This document shows, piece after piece, positions 1-7,213 of a stretch of 64,000 nucleotides of DNA. The number at the start of each line of letters is the position of its first letter. Positions within the stretch are counted from its first letter, which is position 1. Below the pieces are notes generated by a model that did not search any database, was not told the DNA's origin, and saw only the letters and a list, made by a program, of their open reading frames with translations. This DNA is from Cyanosarcina radialis HA8281-LM2 (GTDB taxonomy: Bacteria > Cyanobacteriota > Cyanobacteriia > Cyanobacteriales > CCAP-1448), in contig JAHHHA010000023.1 in NCBI GenBank assembly GCA_019359615.1, positions 43,770 to 107,769 on the forward strand, read 5' to 3'. A program made the translations under genes and the position numbers.

Positions 1-121
1 GAATGAAACGGTGCTGAAAGCTGGCACTACGCTGCATAACGGCTAAAGCGAGCGGCAGTGAAAGAGCTTAAACGGTACAGAAAAATCTCTCATCTGTCCA
101 CCTTTACTGAGATGGCATTTC

Positions 122-808
122 TCATCTCATCACTCTTAGCATTTCATTCCCCCCACGCTGAAATTCATACGGTACACGCTCGATCGCAGTTCTGTAGCCA
201 ACTTGATTTAATCTCTCCAGCAACGGTTCGAGATGGGGCGATCGCTCCGCATTATAGGTGAGCAATGGGAATATCCGAGCTTCGCAGGCAACTGTACACA
301 TCGATTCGATCGCCTGTTGGTGAAACGTCAGCGAGAGTTGACTTGAATACAAGAAAAGAAAATGCGAACATAGAGCCAGATCGAAGGAAGCGCATTCAAA
401 CGGTAAATGGGGCAATTCCCCAGCAATATAACGACCTTCTGCTTTCCCTCGATCGTAATCGGTCAGGAATACCTGCATGGCACTCATGCGAATTCGACCG
501 AGTTCATCAGGCGACTTGATGTCAGTCCAGACGAATTTGGCTTGATTCTGCCGAGTTTGACCGATTACGTCTTCATAAGTCACATCAATTCGCTCTTGAA
601 TTTGCTTAGCGGTTAATTGATAGAGCGGATCGCACGAAACGACCCGGCGACCGGACTTGGATAGGTGGGCGTTGAAACTGGCTGGTCCATCTGCACACCC
701 GATAATTCTTAGATTCAAATCGTCAGCGGCCAGCGCGAACATTCGCTGGTATTCATCGAATGAGCGCCCCCAAGGAACAGCCGACTGATATTGGAAAGCC
801 ATTAACAA
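122..808 (-). CDS. SAM-dependent methyltransferase-like protein
   Basis: This 228-residue protein looks like a class I SAM-dependent methyltransferase. Near residues 36-60 it has a glycine-rich motif I (IIGCADGPASF) followed by an acidic strand end (VVSCDP), the usual SAM-binding layout. Around residue 140 LPFECASFDLALCSHFLF resembles motif IV of small-molecule methyltransferases. The C-terminal third (LLERLNQVGYRTAIERV) fits the end of a Rossmann-like fold. The substrate cannot be read from the sequence. The gene lies 5 bp downstream of frp on the same strand and may be co-transcribed with it. An alternative start is the ATG two codons downstream. Confidence 0.75.
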   Translation of the reverse strand: MLMAFQYQSAVPWGRSFDEYQRMFALAADDLNLRIIGCADGPASFNAHLSKSGRRVVSCDPLYQLTAKQIQERIDVTYEDVIGQTRQNQAKFVWTDIKSPDELGRIRMSAMQVFLTDYDRGKAEGRYIAGELPHLPFECASFDLALCSHFLFLYSSQLSLTFHQQAIESMCTVACEARIFPLLTYNAERSPHLEPLLERLNQVGYRTAIERVPYEFQRGGNEMLRVMR

Positions 809-813
809 CTTTT

Positions 814-1185
814 TTATCCCATACTAGCGATCGCCGCAACCTTGCTCAGCTTGTCTCGATCCAAACCTTCCATTTCATCGAGATGCAACCAACCATCTTC
901 GATTAACCTAGCAAACACGAACAGCAAGCTAGCATAATCGTAGTCGTACTTGCCATCGATTTGGTGTCTCCTGGCACTTAAGAAGTCGTGCAGTTGCCAT
1001 AGATCGTCAATGGCAGCGATGGTACTGGCGCGATCGCGCACCTCTGCAATTAGAGCCGTGATTTCTCGATCGTAAGCTCTGTTAAAAGCTACCTGAGCTA
1101 CTTTCTTTTCTAACTCAGACCAACTAGTTTCACTCACTTCCTCTACACCTATATCAAATCGGTACGATCGTCGGGGACAACTCAT
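814..1185 (-). CDS. frp: Fluorescence recovery protein (FRP)
   Basis: FRP binds the light-activated orange carotenoid protein, speeds its return to the resting orange form and detaches it from the phycobilisome. The diagnostic FRP core is present: IDDLWQLHDFLSARRHQIDG, followed by KYD and an aromatic-rich helix (LLFVFARLIEDGWL). The Trp, His, Asp and Arg residues known from Synechocystis FRP to matter for dimerisation and OCP binding are conserved. I chose the ATG giving 123 residues; a longer TTG start at 1224 is possible and adds 13 residues with no family similarity. The gene lies downstream of ocp in the same orientation, with a repeat-filled 214-bp gap. A cognate FRP implies the neighbouring OCP is of the OCP1 type. 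Confidence 0.9.
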   Translation of the reverse strand: MSCPRRSYRFDIGVEEVSETSWSELEKKVAQVAFNRAYDREITALIAEVRDRASTIAAIDDLWQLHDFLSARRHQIDGKYDYDYASLLFVFARLIEDGWLHLDEMEGLDRDKLSKVAAIASMG

Positions 1186-1258
1186 GGGTAGCCCCGAACC
1201 TAAATTGCGAAAACCTATTGTCAAAAATTGTGCTGCACATTTGTTTTAGACAGCAGTA

Positions 1259-1372
1259 GCGGTGCGTTACGCTGCGCTATACACACCCTACCAGCCCACT
1301 AAAGTAGGGTGCGTTAGACGGCGATAACTTTTGCCGTGACTTCAATTCATCAATCCGTCGTAACGCACCATT
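1259..1372. repeat. Dispersed inverted repeat between ocp and frp
   Basis: The frp-ocp gap is largely filled by a repeat with GGTGCGTTA / TAACGCACC ends. A related copy, in inverse orientation and clearly similar by eye, occurs at about 18768-18838. It is probably a MITE-like non-coding element and may act as a transcript hairpin between ocp and frp. Confidence 0.6.
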
Positions 1373-1399
1373 TTATTTACATTTAGAGATTTGACCTGT

Positions 1400-2359
1400 T
1401 TAGCGAACCAGATTTAATAGTTCTTTGGGAGATGCTAAGAGATCGATCGCCACAAAGAAAATTTTCCCTTGCGGATCTAGCAAAAATCGCCAAGCCATGT
1501 TCATGCCGACGTTGCCGCCAAACCAGGGAGTTTGGACTTTACCTGTAACTTTGATTTGGTTGTAGCCATCGGCTGCTGGTTCGGAAATACCGCGTTCGGG
1601 CATTAGCTTCAGATTTTGGCATTCCTCCCGCAGATATCGGAACACGTTGTCTCGCCCGACAATCGGTTTTTGGAAAGGAGGTTGCATAGCCCCATCGGGG
1701 GTAAACAAATCGATGACGGCATCAAAGTCATTAGCGTTCATGTTGTTGATGTAGGCCAGCACAGTAGAATTAGTCACGCCCTCGATCGCTACTTGAGTGC
1801 GTTGTGCCACATCTTTAGGGGGAGCGACTGGCTCTGCCACCCTGGTGTAACTGCCCAATTTGCTGGGATCGTATCCCATATCGACCACAGTGCCTCGTAA
1901 AACCGTGATTTGCTGACCTGGATCTAAGCCGCGAATTGCTTGCAGCACGGCACCAGCATTGGCTGATAGCTTATAACCTGGTGGAATCGGAGCCACAATT
2001 CCTTGTTCCATCCACTGCCCTAGCTGATACCAGAATCCCAGCTTGATGTTAGGACTCCAAGTGCTATAAGTACGACCGATGGGAGTGTCGGCACCGTTAG
2101 TCAGATCGCACATGACTTGAGTTTGCTCGATCGCAGACATTTGCTTAATTTGGTTCATCACGCCTTCTGCTAGCACCATGTTGGCAGCACCAGGAGCGGC
2201 AATCGTGATGGTTTTGCCCATCTCGGTGTAAGCAAACCAAATCAGCGCTAATCGATCTTCAGCACTAAGTTGATTGAATCTGGCAATTGTCGCCGGAACT
2301 GCATCGGCAGACAAAGTACCAGGAAAGATATTACGAGCCGCGTCAAGAGTAAATGTCAT
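1400..2359 (-). CDS. ocp: Orange carotenoid protein
   Basis: OCP is a soluble blue-green-light photoreceptor that binds a keto-carotenoid and, when activated, quenches phycobilisome excitation energy. The 319 residues span the N-terminal helical carotenoid domain (about 1-165) and the C-terminal NTF2-like domain (about 195-315), joined by the usual linker. Tyr44 is conserved, and the Arg of the inter-domain salt bridge is at about 157, offset by a 2-residue linker insertion relative to Synechocystis. The C-terminal end FFVAIDLLASPKELLNLVR is essentially the family consensus. crtW lies upstream on the same strand and frp downstream, so pigment supply, photoreceptor and recovery factor sit together. 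A palindrome about 95 bp upstream could be regulatory. Confidence 0.97.
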   Translation of the reverse strand: MTFTLDAARNIFPGTLSADAVPATIARFNQLSAEDRLALIWFAYTEMGKTITIAAPGAANMVLAEGVMNQIKQMSAIEQTQVMCDLTNGADTPIGRTYSTWSPNIKLGFWYQLGQWMEQGIVAPIPPGYKLSANAGAVLQAIRGLDPGQQITVLRGTVVDMGYDPSKLGSYTRVAEPVAPPKDVAQRTQVAIEGVTNSTVLAYINNMNANDFDAVIDLFTPDGAMQPPFQKPIVGRDNVFRYLREECQNLKLMPERGISEPAADGYNQIKVTGKVQTPWFGGNVGMNMAWRFLLDPQGKIFFVAIDLLASPKELLNLVR

Positions 2360-2451
2360 AGATCGCTTTGCTAGGTTTACTAGATTTACAGGCTTCCGCT
2401 CGCAGGCGGCTTCACCTCATTACGATCGACTGTATTACAAATCTTAACAAT

Positions 2452-2469
2452 TGTAAATATTTATTTACA
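2452..2469. promoter_or_regulatory. 18-bp palindrome upstream of ocp
   Basis: TGTAAATATTTATTTACA is a near-perfect inverted repeat (TGTAAA-N6-TTTACA). It overlaps the crtW stop codon and lies about 93 bp upstream of the ocp start. An almost identical site lies directly upstream of the taxis operon at 33432-33449. I infer a transcription factor operator; the cognate factor is unknown. It does not match the NtcA spacing (GTA-N8-TAC). Confidence 0.35.
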
Positions 2470-3256
2470 GTTTTCTCATAAATTTTCCTCTATCCTTTGC
2501 CATGGGCAGTTTGTACCAGGGGAGATGAGGGTATTCGTGATGTTCCCAGTGGTAGCTGAAGTGGTAACAGGCGAGGAACGACCAAAACACTGAGTAATTG
2601 CTGCTCTGACAGCGATGGCGATCGCTATAGCCACCTATTGGTTGTCGATGGGATAAGAAAGTTCCAAAGTAAAACAGTTGCACCGAACTTAGAAATATCG
2701 GCAAAATCCAGAACAAAATTAAGTTATCGATCGAGAGATTACAGCCATATCTCAACATCGTAGAAATCACGATTATTCCAATTAGAAATATAGACAGTTG
2801 TTGAAGATCTAAATACTCCTGCATAAACTTTAAGTACCAAAGCCACAAATTGTTCTGGTAGCTTTCACAAAAGTCTGGATCTTTTACACTGGCAGGATAG
2901 CGGTGGTGAAGTCGATGTTTTATTAACAATGTTTTATAAGGTAAAAATGCGTATGCAACCAGGGCGATCGCTCCAATTAAGTTATTAACCTGGTGATTCT
3001 GAGGACAAATATTGCCGTGCATGGCATCGTGAGCAGTGATAAACAACCCAGTGTGTAGAAAAGTGCGAATAAAAACAGCAACTATTAAACCTAAAATACT
3101 AAATTGAGAAATGTCTGCAAACAATAACCATGTCAAACTAACAATCCATAAAGCCGCGATTGCTAAGGCAATACCAATGCCTATAACTGAGTTGGGGTAG
3201 TGGAGCGATCGAGAATTTTTGCAATAACTCATAAAAAATCTAGACCCCAGAAGCAT
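2465..3256 (-). CDS. crtW: Beta-carotene ketolase (CrtW type)
   Basis: CrtW is a membrane di-iron oxygenase that adds 4-keto groups to beta-ionone rings, giving echinenone and canthaxanthin. The protein shows the fatty-acid-hydroxylase histidine clusters HDAMHG (about 77), HRLHHRYP (about 113) and HWEHHEYPHLPWYKLP near the C-terminus. Several hydrophobic segments surround them, and FYFGTFLSHR is a CrtW hallmark. Keto-carotenoids are the pigments OCP binds, and ocp follows on the same strand, so this copy probably supplies that pigment. A second in-frame ATG at 3232 is also a plausible start. An HLR1-like site lies about 100 bp upstream. Confidence 0.92.
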   Translation of the reverse strand: MLLGSRFFMSYCKNSRSLHYPNSVIGIGIALAIAALWIVSLTWLLFADISQFSILGLIVAVFIRTFLHTGLFITAHDAMHGNICPQNHQVNNLIGAIALVAYAFLPYKTLLIKHRLHHRYPASVKDPDFCESYQNNLWLWYLKFMQEYLDLQQLSIFLIGIIVISTMLRYGCNLSIDNLILFWILPIFLSSVQLFYFGTFLSHRQPIGGYSDRHRCQSSNYSVFWSFLACYHFSYHWEHHEYPHLPWYKLPMAKDRGKFMRKL

Positions 3257-3353
3257 CTCTGAGGTTGAAGCACAGCAAAAGTTGCAGGACTTAGACCAAA
3301 AATCCTGCTGTATTAGCTTTTAGATATTCAGCGTTCTAGTTTGTAGCTGAGTT

Positions 3354-3371
3354 TGTGTAACTTTATGTAAA
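3354..3371 (-). promoter_or_regulatory. HLR1-like (RpaB) site upstream of crtW
   Basis: On the minus strand, upstream of crtW, the sequence reads TTTACATA-AA-GTTACACA. The cyanobacterial HLR1 element bound by RpaB is (G/T)TTACA(T/A)(T/A)-N2-(G/T)TTACA(T/A)(T/A). The site matches it at every constrained position but one (C in place of T/A). Its position, 98-115 bp before the crtW ATG, is reasonable for a light-stress-regulated promoter. Function is inferred. Confidence 0.45.
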
Positions 3372-3469
3372 TATTATATACAAAAGTTTACATTATAGCG
3401 AAGAGACAACCCAGAGGGCTATCCCACAAGTCTAGGCAAATCGATCGGGTTTGAACTTTTAACTCCAAG

Positions 3470-3991
3470 CTAAAGTAGGGCTTGTTGATAACAGTTGTAA
3501 GCTTTCTCTCCGAAGGCAACGAAGATGACTCGTTCTAGCGAAGTATTACTCTCTAGAAACTGTCTTACTTCAGTTACAGCTATGCTGGCGGCACGTTCCA
3601 TCGGGAACCCATATGCACCCGTACTGATACCTGGAAAAGCGATCGTCTTAATTTCATTAGGTTCTGTCAGCGCTAGGCAACTGCGATAGCATCTGGCTAA
3701 GAGTTCGTCCTCGCGGTTATCTCCGCCTCGCCAAACCGGCCCGACGGTGTGAATTACCCATTTAGCGGGCAGTTTGTATCCTTGAGTAATTTTGGCTTCT
3801 CCAGTAGCGCAGCCGCGTAATTGGCGGCATTCTTCCAATAGATCTCGTCCAGCGGCACGATGAATCGCCCCATCAACGCCGCCACCACCCAATAGGGAAG
3901 TATTAGCAGCATTGATAATGGCATCGACTTCCAGTTTGGTAATATCGCCTCGAACGATCGCGATTCGACTATCTGTGTTGTTTAAAAGCAT
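3470..3991 (-). CDS. Macrodomain protein (O-acetyl-ADP-ribose deacetylase-like)
   Basis: The 173 residues form a single macrodomain of the YmdB/MacroD type, which binds ADP-ribose and removes O-acetyl or protein-linked ADP-ribose groups. Diagnostic motifs are [30 protein letters not shown] near residues 15-45 and [15 protein letters not shown] near 120, the phosphate-binding loop. The conserved NAAN and GGGGVDGAI catalytic residues are intact and the length is normal for a stand-alone YmdB-like enzyme. The next gene upstream on the same strand is truB, beyond an istB relic, and no operon partner is obvious. Confidence 0.9.
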   Translation of the reverse strand: MLLNNTDSRIAIVRGDITKLEVDAIINAANTSLLGGGGVDGAIHRAAGRDLLEECRQLRGCATGEAKITQGYKLPAKWVIHTVGPVWRGGDNREDELLARCYRSCLALTEPNEIKTIAFPGISTGAYGFPMERAASIAVTEVRQFLESNTSLERVIFVAFGEKAYNCYQQALL

Positions 3992-4036
3992 ATGTTTAAC
4001 GATTATCTGCGTAAATTATCTCGACAAAAACGAACA

Positions 4037-4180
4037 TTACTCTGGCGAGTTGGGTGAGGGAAAATGAGAGCGGGATAAAGCTGTCTTTTTCCGAAAACTC
4101 TCTTGACGGATCTCAATAATCGTCGCGTGATGAACCAGGCGATCGACAGCGGCTAATGCGATCGTGGCATCGGCGAAGAT
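4037..4180 (-). pseudogene. IS21 IstB ATP-binding protein, C-terminal relic
   Basis: The minus strand encodes IFADATIALAAVDRLVHHAT followed by IIEIRQESFRKK and then a stop codon. This matches the C-terminal end of IstB, the AAA+ helper ATPase of IS21-family transposons (A-DRLVHHATI-E---ES-R-K). Only about 48 codons remain. There is no start codon, P-loop or istA nearby. The frame is cut at its upstream end by the 38-bp palindrome at 4181-4218, so this is a decayed insertion-sequence remnant. Confidence 0.75.
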
Positions 4181-4218
4181 TAGACCTCTCTTGAAAATCG
4201 ATTTTCAAGAGAGGTCTA
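4181..4218. repeat. Perfect 38-bp palindrome abutting the istB relic
   Basis: Both 19-bp halves (TAGACCTCTCTTGAAAATC and its exact reverse complement) meet with no spacer, and the unit begins and ends with TA. It lies exactly where the istB relic breaks off. It may be two abutting insertion-sequence ends left by a deletion, or a hairpin repeat; I cannot tell which. The 80 bp beyond it toward truB show nothing recognisable. Confidence 0.6.
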
Positions 4219-4300
4219 TTGATGGTTGGTGGATAACAGGGCTGGCAAAACACACCCCTACAAACATTTATGGCATTCTTTTCTTTATTTGTAATGCGAT

Positions 4301-5203
4301 CTACACCAAAACTATTTGCGGTATTAAGATCGCCCCCAGATCCCCACTAATTAACTGACCGATGCCTAACAAGCTACCATCTTCACGGTGAACTCTAGTT
4401 GAAGAGGGGAGTTTAAAATCTTCTATATTTAGCGGTAAGTTGGCAATTTTTTGACCTTGACACCAACGCTTAGCATCTGTAACTGGCAAACTAACAGATG
4501 GAAGATGAGCTACAGCAGCTATAGGTGAAATCGGTTGAAAAGTTTCTTGTTGAATTTGAGTTTCGATTTCATCAAAAGTGAGGCTATCGGCTAGCTGAAA
4601 TCCACAGCTAGTCGTGCGGGTTAAGCTTGCTAGTACGCCACCCGTGTTGAGGGCTATACCTAAATCGCGGGCGATCGCTCTAATATAAGTTCCAGGCCCG
4701 CAGGCAATTTCGACATCCAGTTCGGGAAATTCTCCGGGCCTCCAGTCTAAAACTTGAATGCGATCGACTTCTACTTGTCTGGCTGGAACGTCGATGGTTT
4801 TTCCAGCCCGCGCTAAATCGTACAACCGTTGGCCCTGAATTTGGATCGCGCTGTAATTAGGCGGTATTTGCTGAATTTGCCCCTGAAACTGCTGGAGTGC
4901 TGTTTTTACAGTTTCTAAATTTAATTGGGCTGCGGGTTGCTTGGCGATAATTTCTCCTTCTAAGTCATCTGTTGTCGTCTGCACTCCCAGGCGAATGGTG
5001 GCTCGGTAGGCTTTATCTGGAAGCAAAAACTGTAATAGCCGCGTGGCTTTATCGATGGCAATAGGCAAAACTCCAGTTGCGGCTGGATCTAGAGTTCCTC
5101 CGTGTCCTACTCGCTTGCAGCGCAACAGCCGCCTCACTTTCGCTACGCAGTCGTGAGATGTCATTCCAGATGGCTTGTTTAAGTTCAAAAAGCCTGGTGT
5201 CAT
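4301..5203 (-). CDS. truB: tRNA pseudouridine(55) synthase TruB
   Basis: TruB converts uridine 55 in the T-loop of tRNAs to pseudouridine. The protein starts [20 protein letters not shown] and contains the catalytic-Asp motif [16 protein letters not shown] near residue 44. Other TruB signatures are [19 protein letters not shown] and [12 protein letters not shown]. The start is the ATG at 5201-5203, where similarity begins. The frame extends upstream to 5302, but that part is encoded by an inserted 122-bp repeat element. The element separates the natural Shine-Dalgarno (5334-5339) from this ATG, so initiation here must differ from the ancestral arrangement. Confidence 0.95.
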   Translation of the reverse strand: MTPGFLNLNKPSGMTSHDCVAKVRRLLRCKRVGHGGTLDPAATGVLPIAIDKATRLLQFLLPDKAYRATIRLGVQTTTDDLEGEIIAKQPAAQLNLETVKTALQQFQGQIQQIPPNYSAIQIQGQRLYDLARAGKTIDVPARQVEVDRIQVLDWRPGEFPELDVEIACGPGTYIRAIARDLGIALNTGGVLASLTRTTSCGFQLADSLTFDEIETQIQQETFQPISPIAAVAHLPSVSLPVTDAKRWCQGQKIANLPLNIEDFKLPSSTRVHREDGSLLGIGQLISGDLGAILIPQIVLV

Positions 5204-5324
5204 ATCAAATCCAGTTTTTACAAGCTTGAATCCAGCCCTCACCCCTTCCCTTCTCCCAAGCTTGGGAGAGGAATGCCGCAGGCTCCTTTGAGAGCAAACC
5301 AAGTTTTGCTAAGCGGATTTGGTA
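5203..5324. mobile_element. MITE with TACCAAATCC termini, inserted at the truB start
   Basis: This 122-bp non-coding element is bounded by inverted termini TATCAAATCC / GGATTTGGTA and flanked by a 3-bp direct duplication TCA (5200-5202 and 5325-5327). Its core contains the palindrome CTCCCAAGCTTGGGAG. Related elements lie at 41957-42074 and 46531-46673, also with 3-bp TNA duplications. The last base of the element plus the duplicated bases recreate an ATG on both sides of the insertion. Confidence 0.8.
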
Positions 5325-5325
5325 T

Positions 5326-5339
5326 CATCTGAACTCCTT
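5326..5339 (-). promoter_or_regulatory. Original truB ribosome binding site and ATG, now displaced
   Basis: Read on the minus strand, AAGGAG-TTCAG-ATG is an ideal ribosome binding site with a start codon. Removing the 122-bp element and one copy of its target duplication would place this site directly before ACA CCA GGC, the second to fourth codons of truB. In the present sequence this ATG opens a 29-codon frame ending in TGA inside the element, out of frame with truB. Confidence 0.7.
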
Positions 5340-5349
5340 GCAATAAGGT

Positions 5350-5384
5350 GAAACCCAGTAGCGATGTCCATGCTACTGGGTTTC
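5350..5384. terminator. Strong 13-bp hairpin upstream of truB
   Basis: GAAACCCAGTAGC and its exact complement flank a 9-nt loop. There is no clear U-tract on either strand, so it may be an attenuator or a processing hairpin rather than a classical terminator. It occupies the truB leader on the minus strand. Confidence 0.4.
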
Positions 5385-5798
5385 GGGTTATCGCCCATTT
5401 GCGCTCGCCGTTCCGTTTAATTCTGAAGGTTTGCTGTTAATATCATTGCGTTCTACCAGTTAAACTACCCGTGCAGATTCAAAGCACAGGGCTGGATACG
5501 AGCCAGCATTTCAATGATGTGTAGACCTCAGACAGTTGTTTGGCGATCGGCGATGAATGCTGAGTTTGGAGTAATAGCTTGATGTTGAATTCGGACGCGA
5601 TCGCTTCAACCGTTCTTTCTCCTACGCCAGTAGAAAGTGGGCAACTAACTACTAGTAAAAGTAGGATTTTTATTTAGGTTAGTCGATCGGTACGATTTAA
5701 TCGATGAGATTGAATTTTAACTTGTACTCCCGATCGATATCGTAGCTAAAATGCACCCAATTGTCCACGCGATCGAATTGTTATGGAACCGCGATCGT
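5385..5798. other. Gene-free stretch with a tRNA-like 5' half
   Basis: No convincing coding sequence is seen. On the minus strand, 5450-5474 reads GCACGGG-TA-GTTTAACTGGTAGAAC. This resembles a tRNA acceptor strand, the U8-A9 linker and a complete D-arm. The expected anticodon stem, T-arm and complementary CCCGTGC do not follow, so it is at most a tRNA fragment. The rest of the interval shows HIP1 sites and no other structure. Confidence 0.35.
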
Positions 5799-6392
5799 TC
5801 AACTTTTAACTTGGCTGCTGTGACTGCGAGGATCGGTGGTGCTGGGTTTGGAAGGGGCTGTAGGTGTCTCAAATTCGGAAGCTTGTCCCGATGCTTGGGT
5901 ATGAGGTAGGGGTAAGCTGGCAACCAGGGCATCCAAGTTAGCTGCCATAATCGGACGGGGAATTTCACCGACTGCTTGGGCAATTGCACCGCCATCTTTA
6001 CCCAGATAGACAAAGTGAGGAATGCCATCAACGCGGTACTGCATCACTTCTGGCAGCCACTTGCTATTATCGACGTTCAACATCACAAAATTCAGCTTGT
6101 CAGCATACTGCTGTTTCAGTTCGCCTAAATCTTTAGCCATAGCTTGACAGCTAGTACACCAATTGGCATAAAACTCGATCAATGTAGGTTTTTGGTTGCT
6201 CAAGGCTACTTCGAGAGGAGTAGAACTTTCTGCTAGGGTATCTAAGGTAGCTGAAGGCGCTTGAGTGCGAATGCCCAAAAATAAGGCGACAGAAAGGGCG
6301 ATCGCTACCATCGCAATGACGAAGTTTCTCAAGCGATTGCCACCAGTAGATGCCAGCGGGGTTGTGGTTGGTTCAGATGAGTTAGCAGCCAT
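5799..6392 (-). CDS. txlA: Thioredoxin-like TxlA (HCF164 type)
   Basis: This 197-residue membrane-anchored thioredoxin has a low-complexity N-terminus, one transmembrane helix (about 25-45) and a thioredoxin fold. The active site is YANWCTSCQAMAKDL near residues 75-90, and the cis-proline loop is VDGIPHFVYLG. TxlA/HCF164 passes reducing equivalents in the thylakoid lumen and is needed for cytochrome b6f and photosystem biogenesis. The C-terminal 30 residues are a poorly conserved Ser/Thr/Pro-rich tail. The gene stands alone on the minus strand. Confidence 0.92.
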   Translation of the reverse strand: MAANSSEPTTTPLASTGGNRLRNFVIAMVAIALSVALFLGIRTQAPSATLDTLAESSTPLEVALSNQKPTLIEFYANWCTSCQAMAKDLGELKQQYADKLNFVMLNVDNSKWLPEVMQYRVDGIPHFVYLGKDGGAIAQAVGEIPRPIMAANLDALVASLPLPHTQASGQASEFETPTAPSKPSTTDPRSHSSQVKS

Positions 6393-6515
6393 TGCAGTTT
6401 TTTCTTAGTATGAGATTAGATATTTTATCGCTATTGATCTCAGACCTCACCCCCAACCGATCTCCTATGAGGCTATCGTGTATACATCTCTAGTTTTGAT
6501 GCTCGATTTCCTGGT

Positions 6516-6641
6516 AGATTCCCCCTAGCCCCCCTTTTTAAGGGGGGAAGTCGCGGCGAGGTTTCCTCGCCGTCAGCTTGCACCAAGCAGGGGGATAAAC
6601 TTCTCAAAGTCCCCCTTTTTAAGGGGGATTTAGGGGGATCT
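6516..6641. repeat. 126-bp palindromic dispersed repeat
   Basis: The unit begins AGATTCCCCCTAGCCCCCC and ends with the near-complement TAGGGGGATCT. It contains internal hairpins (CCCCCCTTTTTAAGGGGGG; GGCGAGGTTTCCTCGCC). Fragments recur at about 13215-13255 and, as short hairpins, inside the kinase-WD40 gene at 55906-55941 and 56398-56436. It fills most of the gap between txlA and the ferredoxin gene and is probably MITE-like. Confidence 0.6.
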
Positions 6642-6773
6642 AGATGTGAAACTGCATAACCGATAAATTATGTATACATAGTAGCCTGCGAAGAGAGGGG
6701 AGTAAGAAGAAGAAGGGAGTTAGAGCGTTTGGTTTCCCTTTTCAGTCTACCGAATCGTTTAAAGCTTCTAGTT

Positions 6774-7178
6774 GTGAAAAAACGGGTAACGCTAACTTTT
6801 CCCAAACGGTACATCCAAATGCCGATCGCCTATCGATTGGCTAAAGATTTTAATGTCGCCGCCAATATCATCCGCGCCCAAATTGCCCCCAACCAGGTTG
6901 GGAAGATGGTACTAGAACTCTTGGGCGATATCGATCAATTAGAAGCCGCACTCGACTGGATGCGATCGCAAGAGATCCAAATTTCTCTTACCAGCCGCGA
7001 GATCTCGATCGATGAAGAGGTTTGCGTTCACTGCGGTTTGTGTACTGGAGTTTGCCCTACAGAAGCTCTGACTTTAGAGCCGTCAACGTTTAAATTAAAT
7101 TTCGTGCGATCGCGCTGCGTTGTCTGCGAGCAGTGCATTCCCACTTGCCCCGTTCAGGCAATTTCGACCAATCTTTAG
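6774..7178 (+). CDS. NIL domain / 4Fe-4S ferredoxin protein
   Basis: Residues 1-75 form a NIL domain, a ligand-binding fold also found on MetN-type ABC ATPases. Residues 80-134 carry two 4Fe-4S clusters, CVHCGLCTGVCP and CVVCEQCIPTCP. Similar NIL-ferredoxin proteins are common in cyanobacteria and probably act as small electron carriers or sulfur-metabolism partners; the exact partner is not known. I chose the GTG at 6774 (VKKRVTLTFPKR), where family similarity begins, rather than the upstream TTG at 6729. The convergent HdrB-like gene ends 36 bp downstream. Confidence 0.88.
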   Translation: MKKRVTLTFPKRYIQMPIAYRLAKDFNVAANIIRAQIAPNQVGKMVLELLGDIDQLEAALDWMRSQEIQISLTSREISIDEEVCVHCGLCTGVCPTEALTLEPSTFKLNFVRSRCVVCEQCIPTCPVQAISTNL

Positions 7179-7213
7179 GGCTGTTCCGCCTAGAGACTCG
7201 CGCCCGCGAGTAG

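Noticed and set aside
2452..2469. NtcA binding site near ocp
   Set aside because: NtcA requires GTA-N8-TAC; the spacing here does not fit.
5204..5302. Longer TruB N-terminus (33 residues)
   Set aside because: It is translated from the inserted MITE, has no similarity to TruB, and begins at a weak start.
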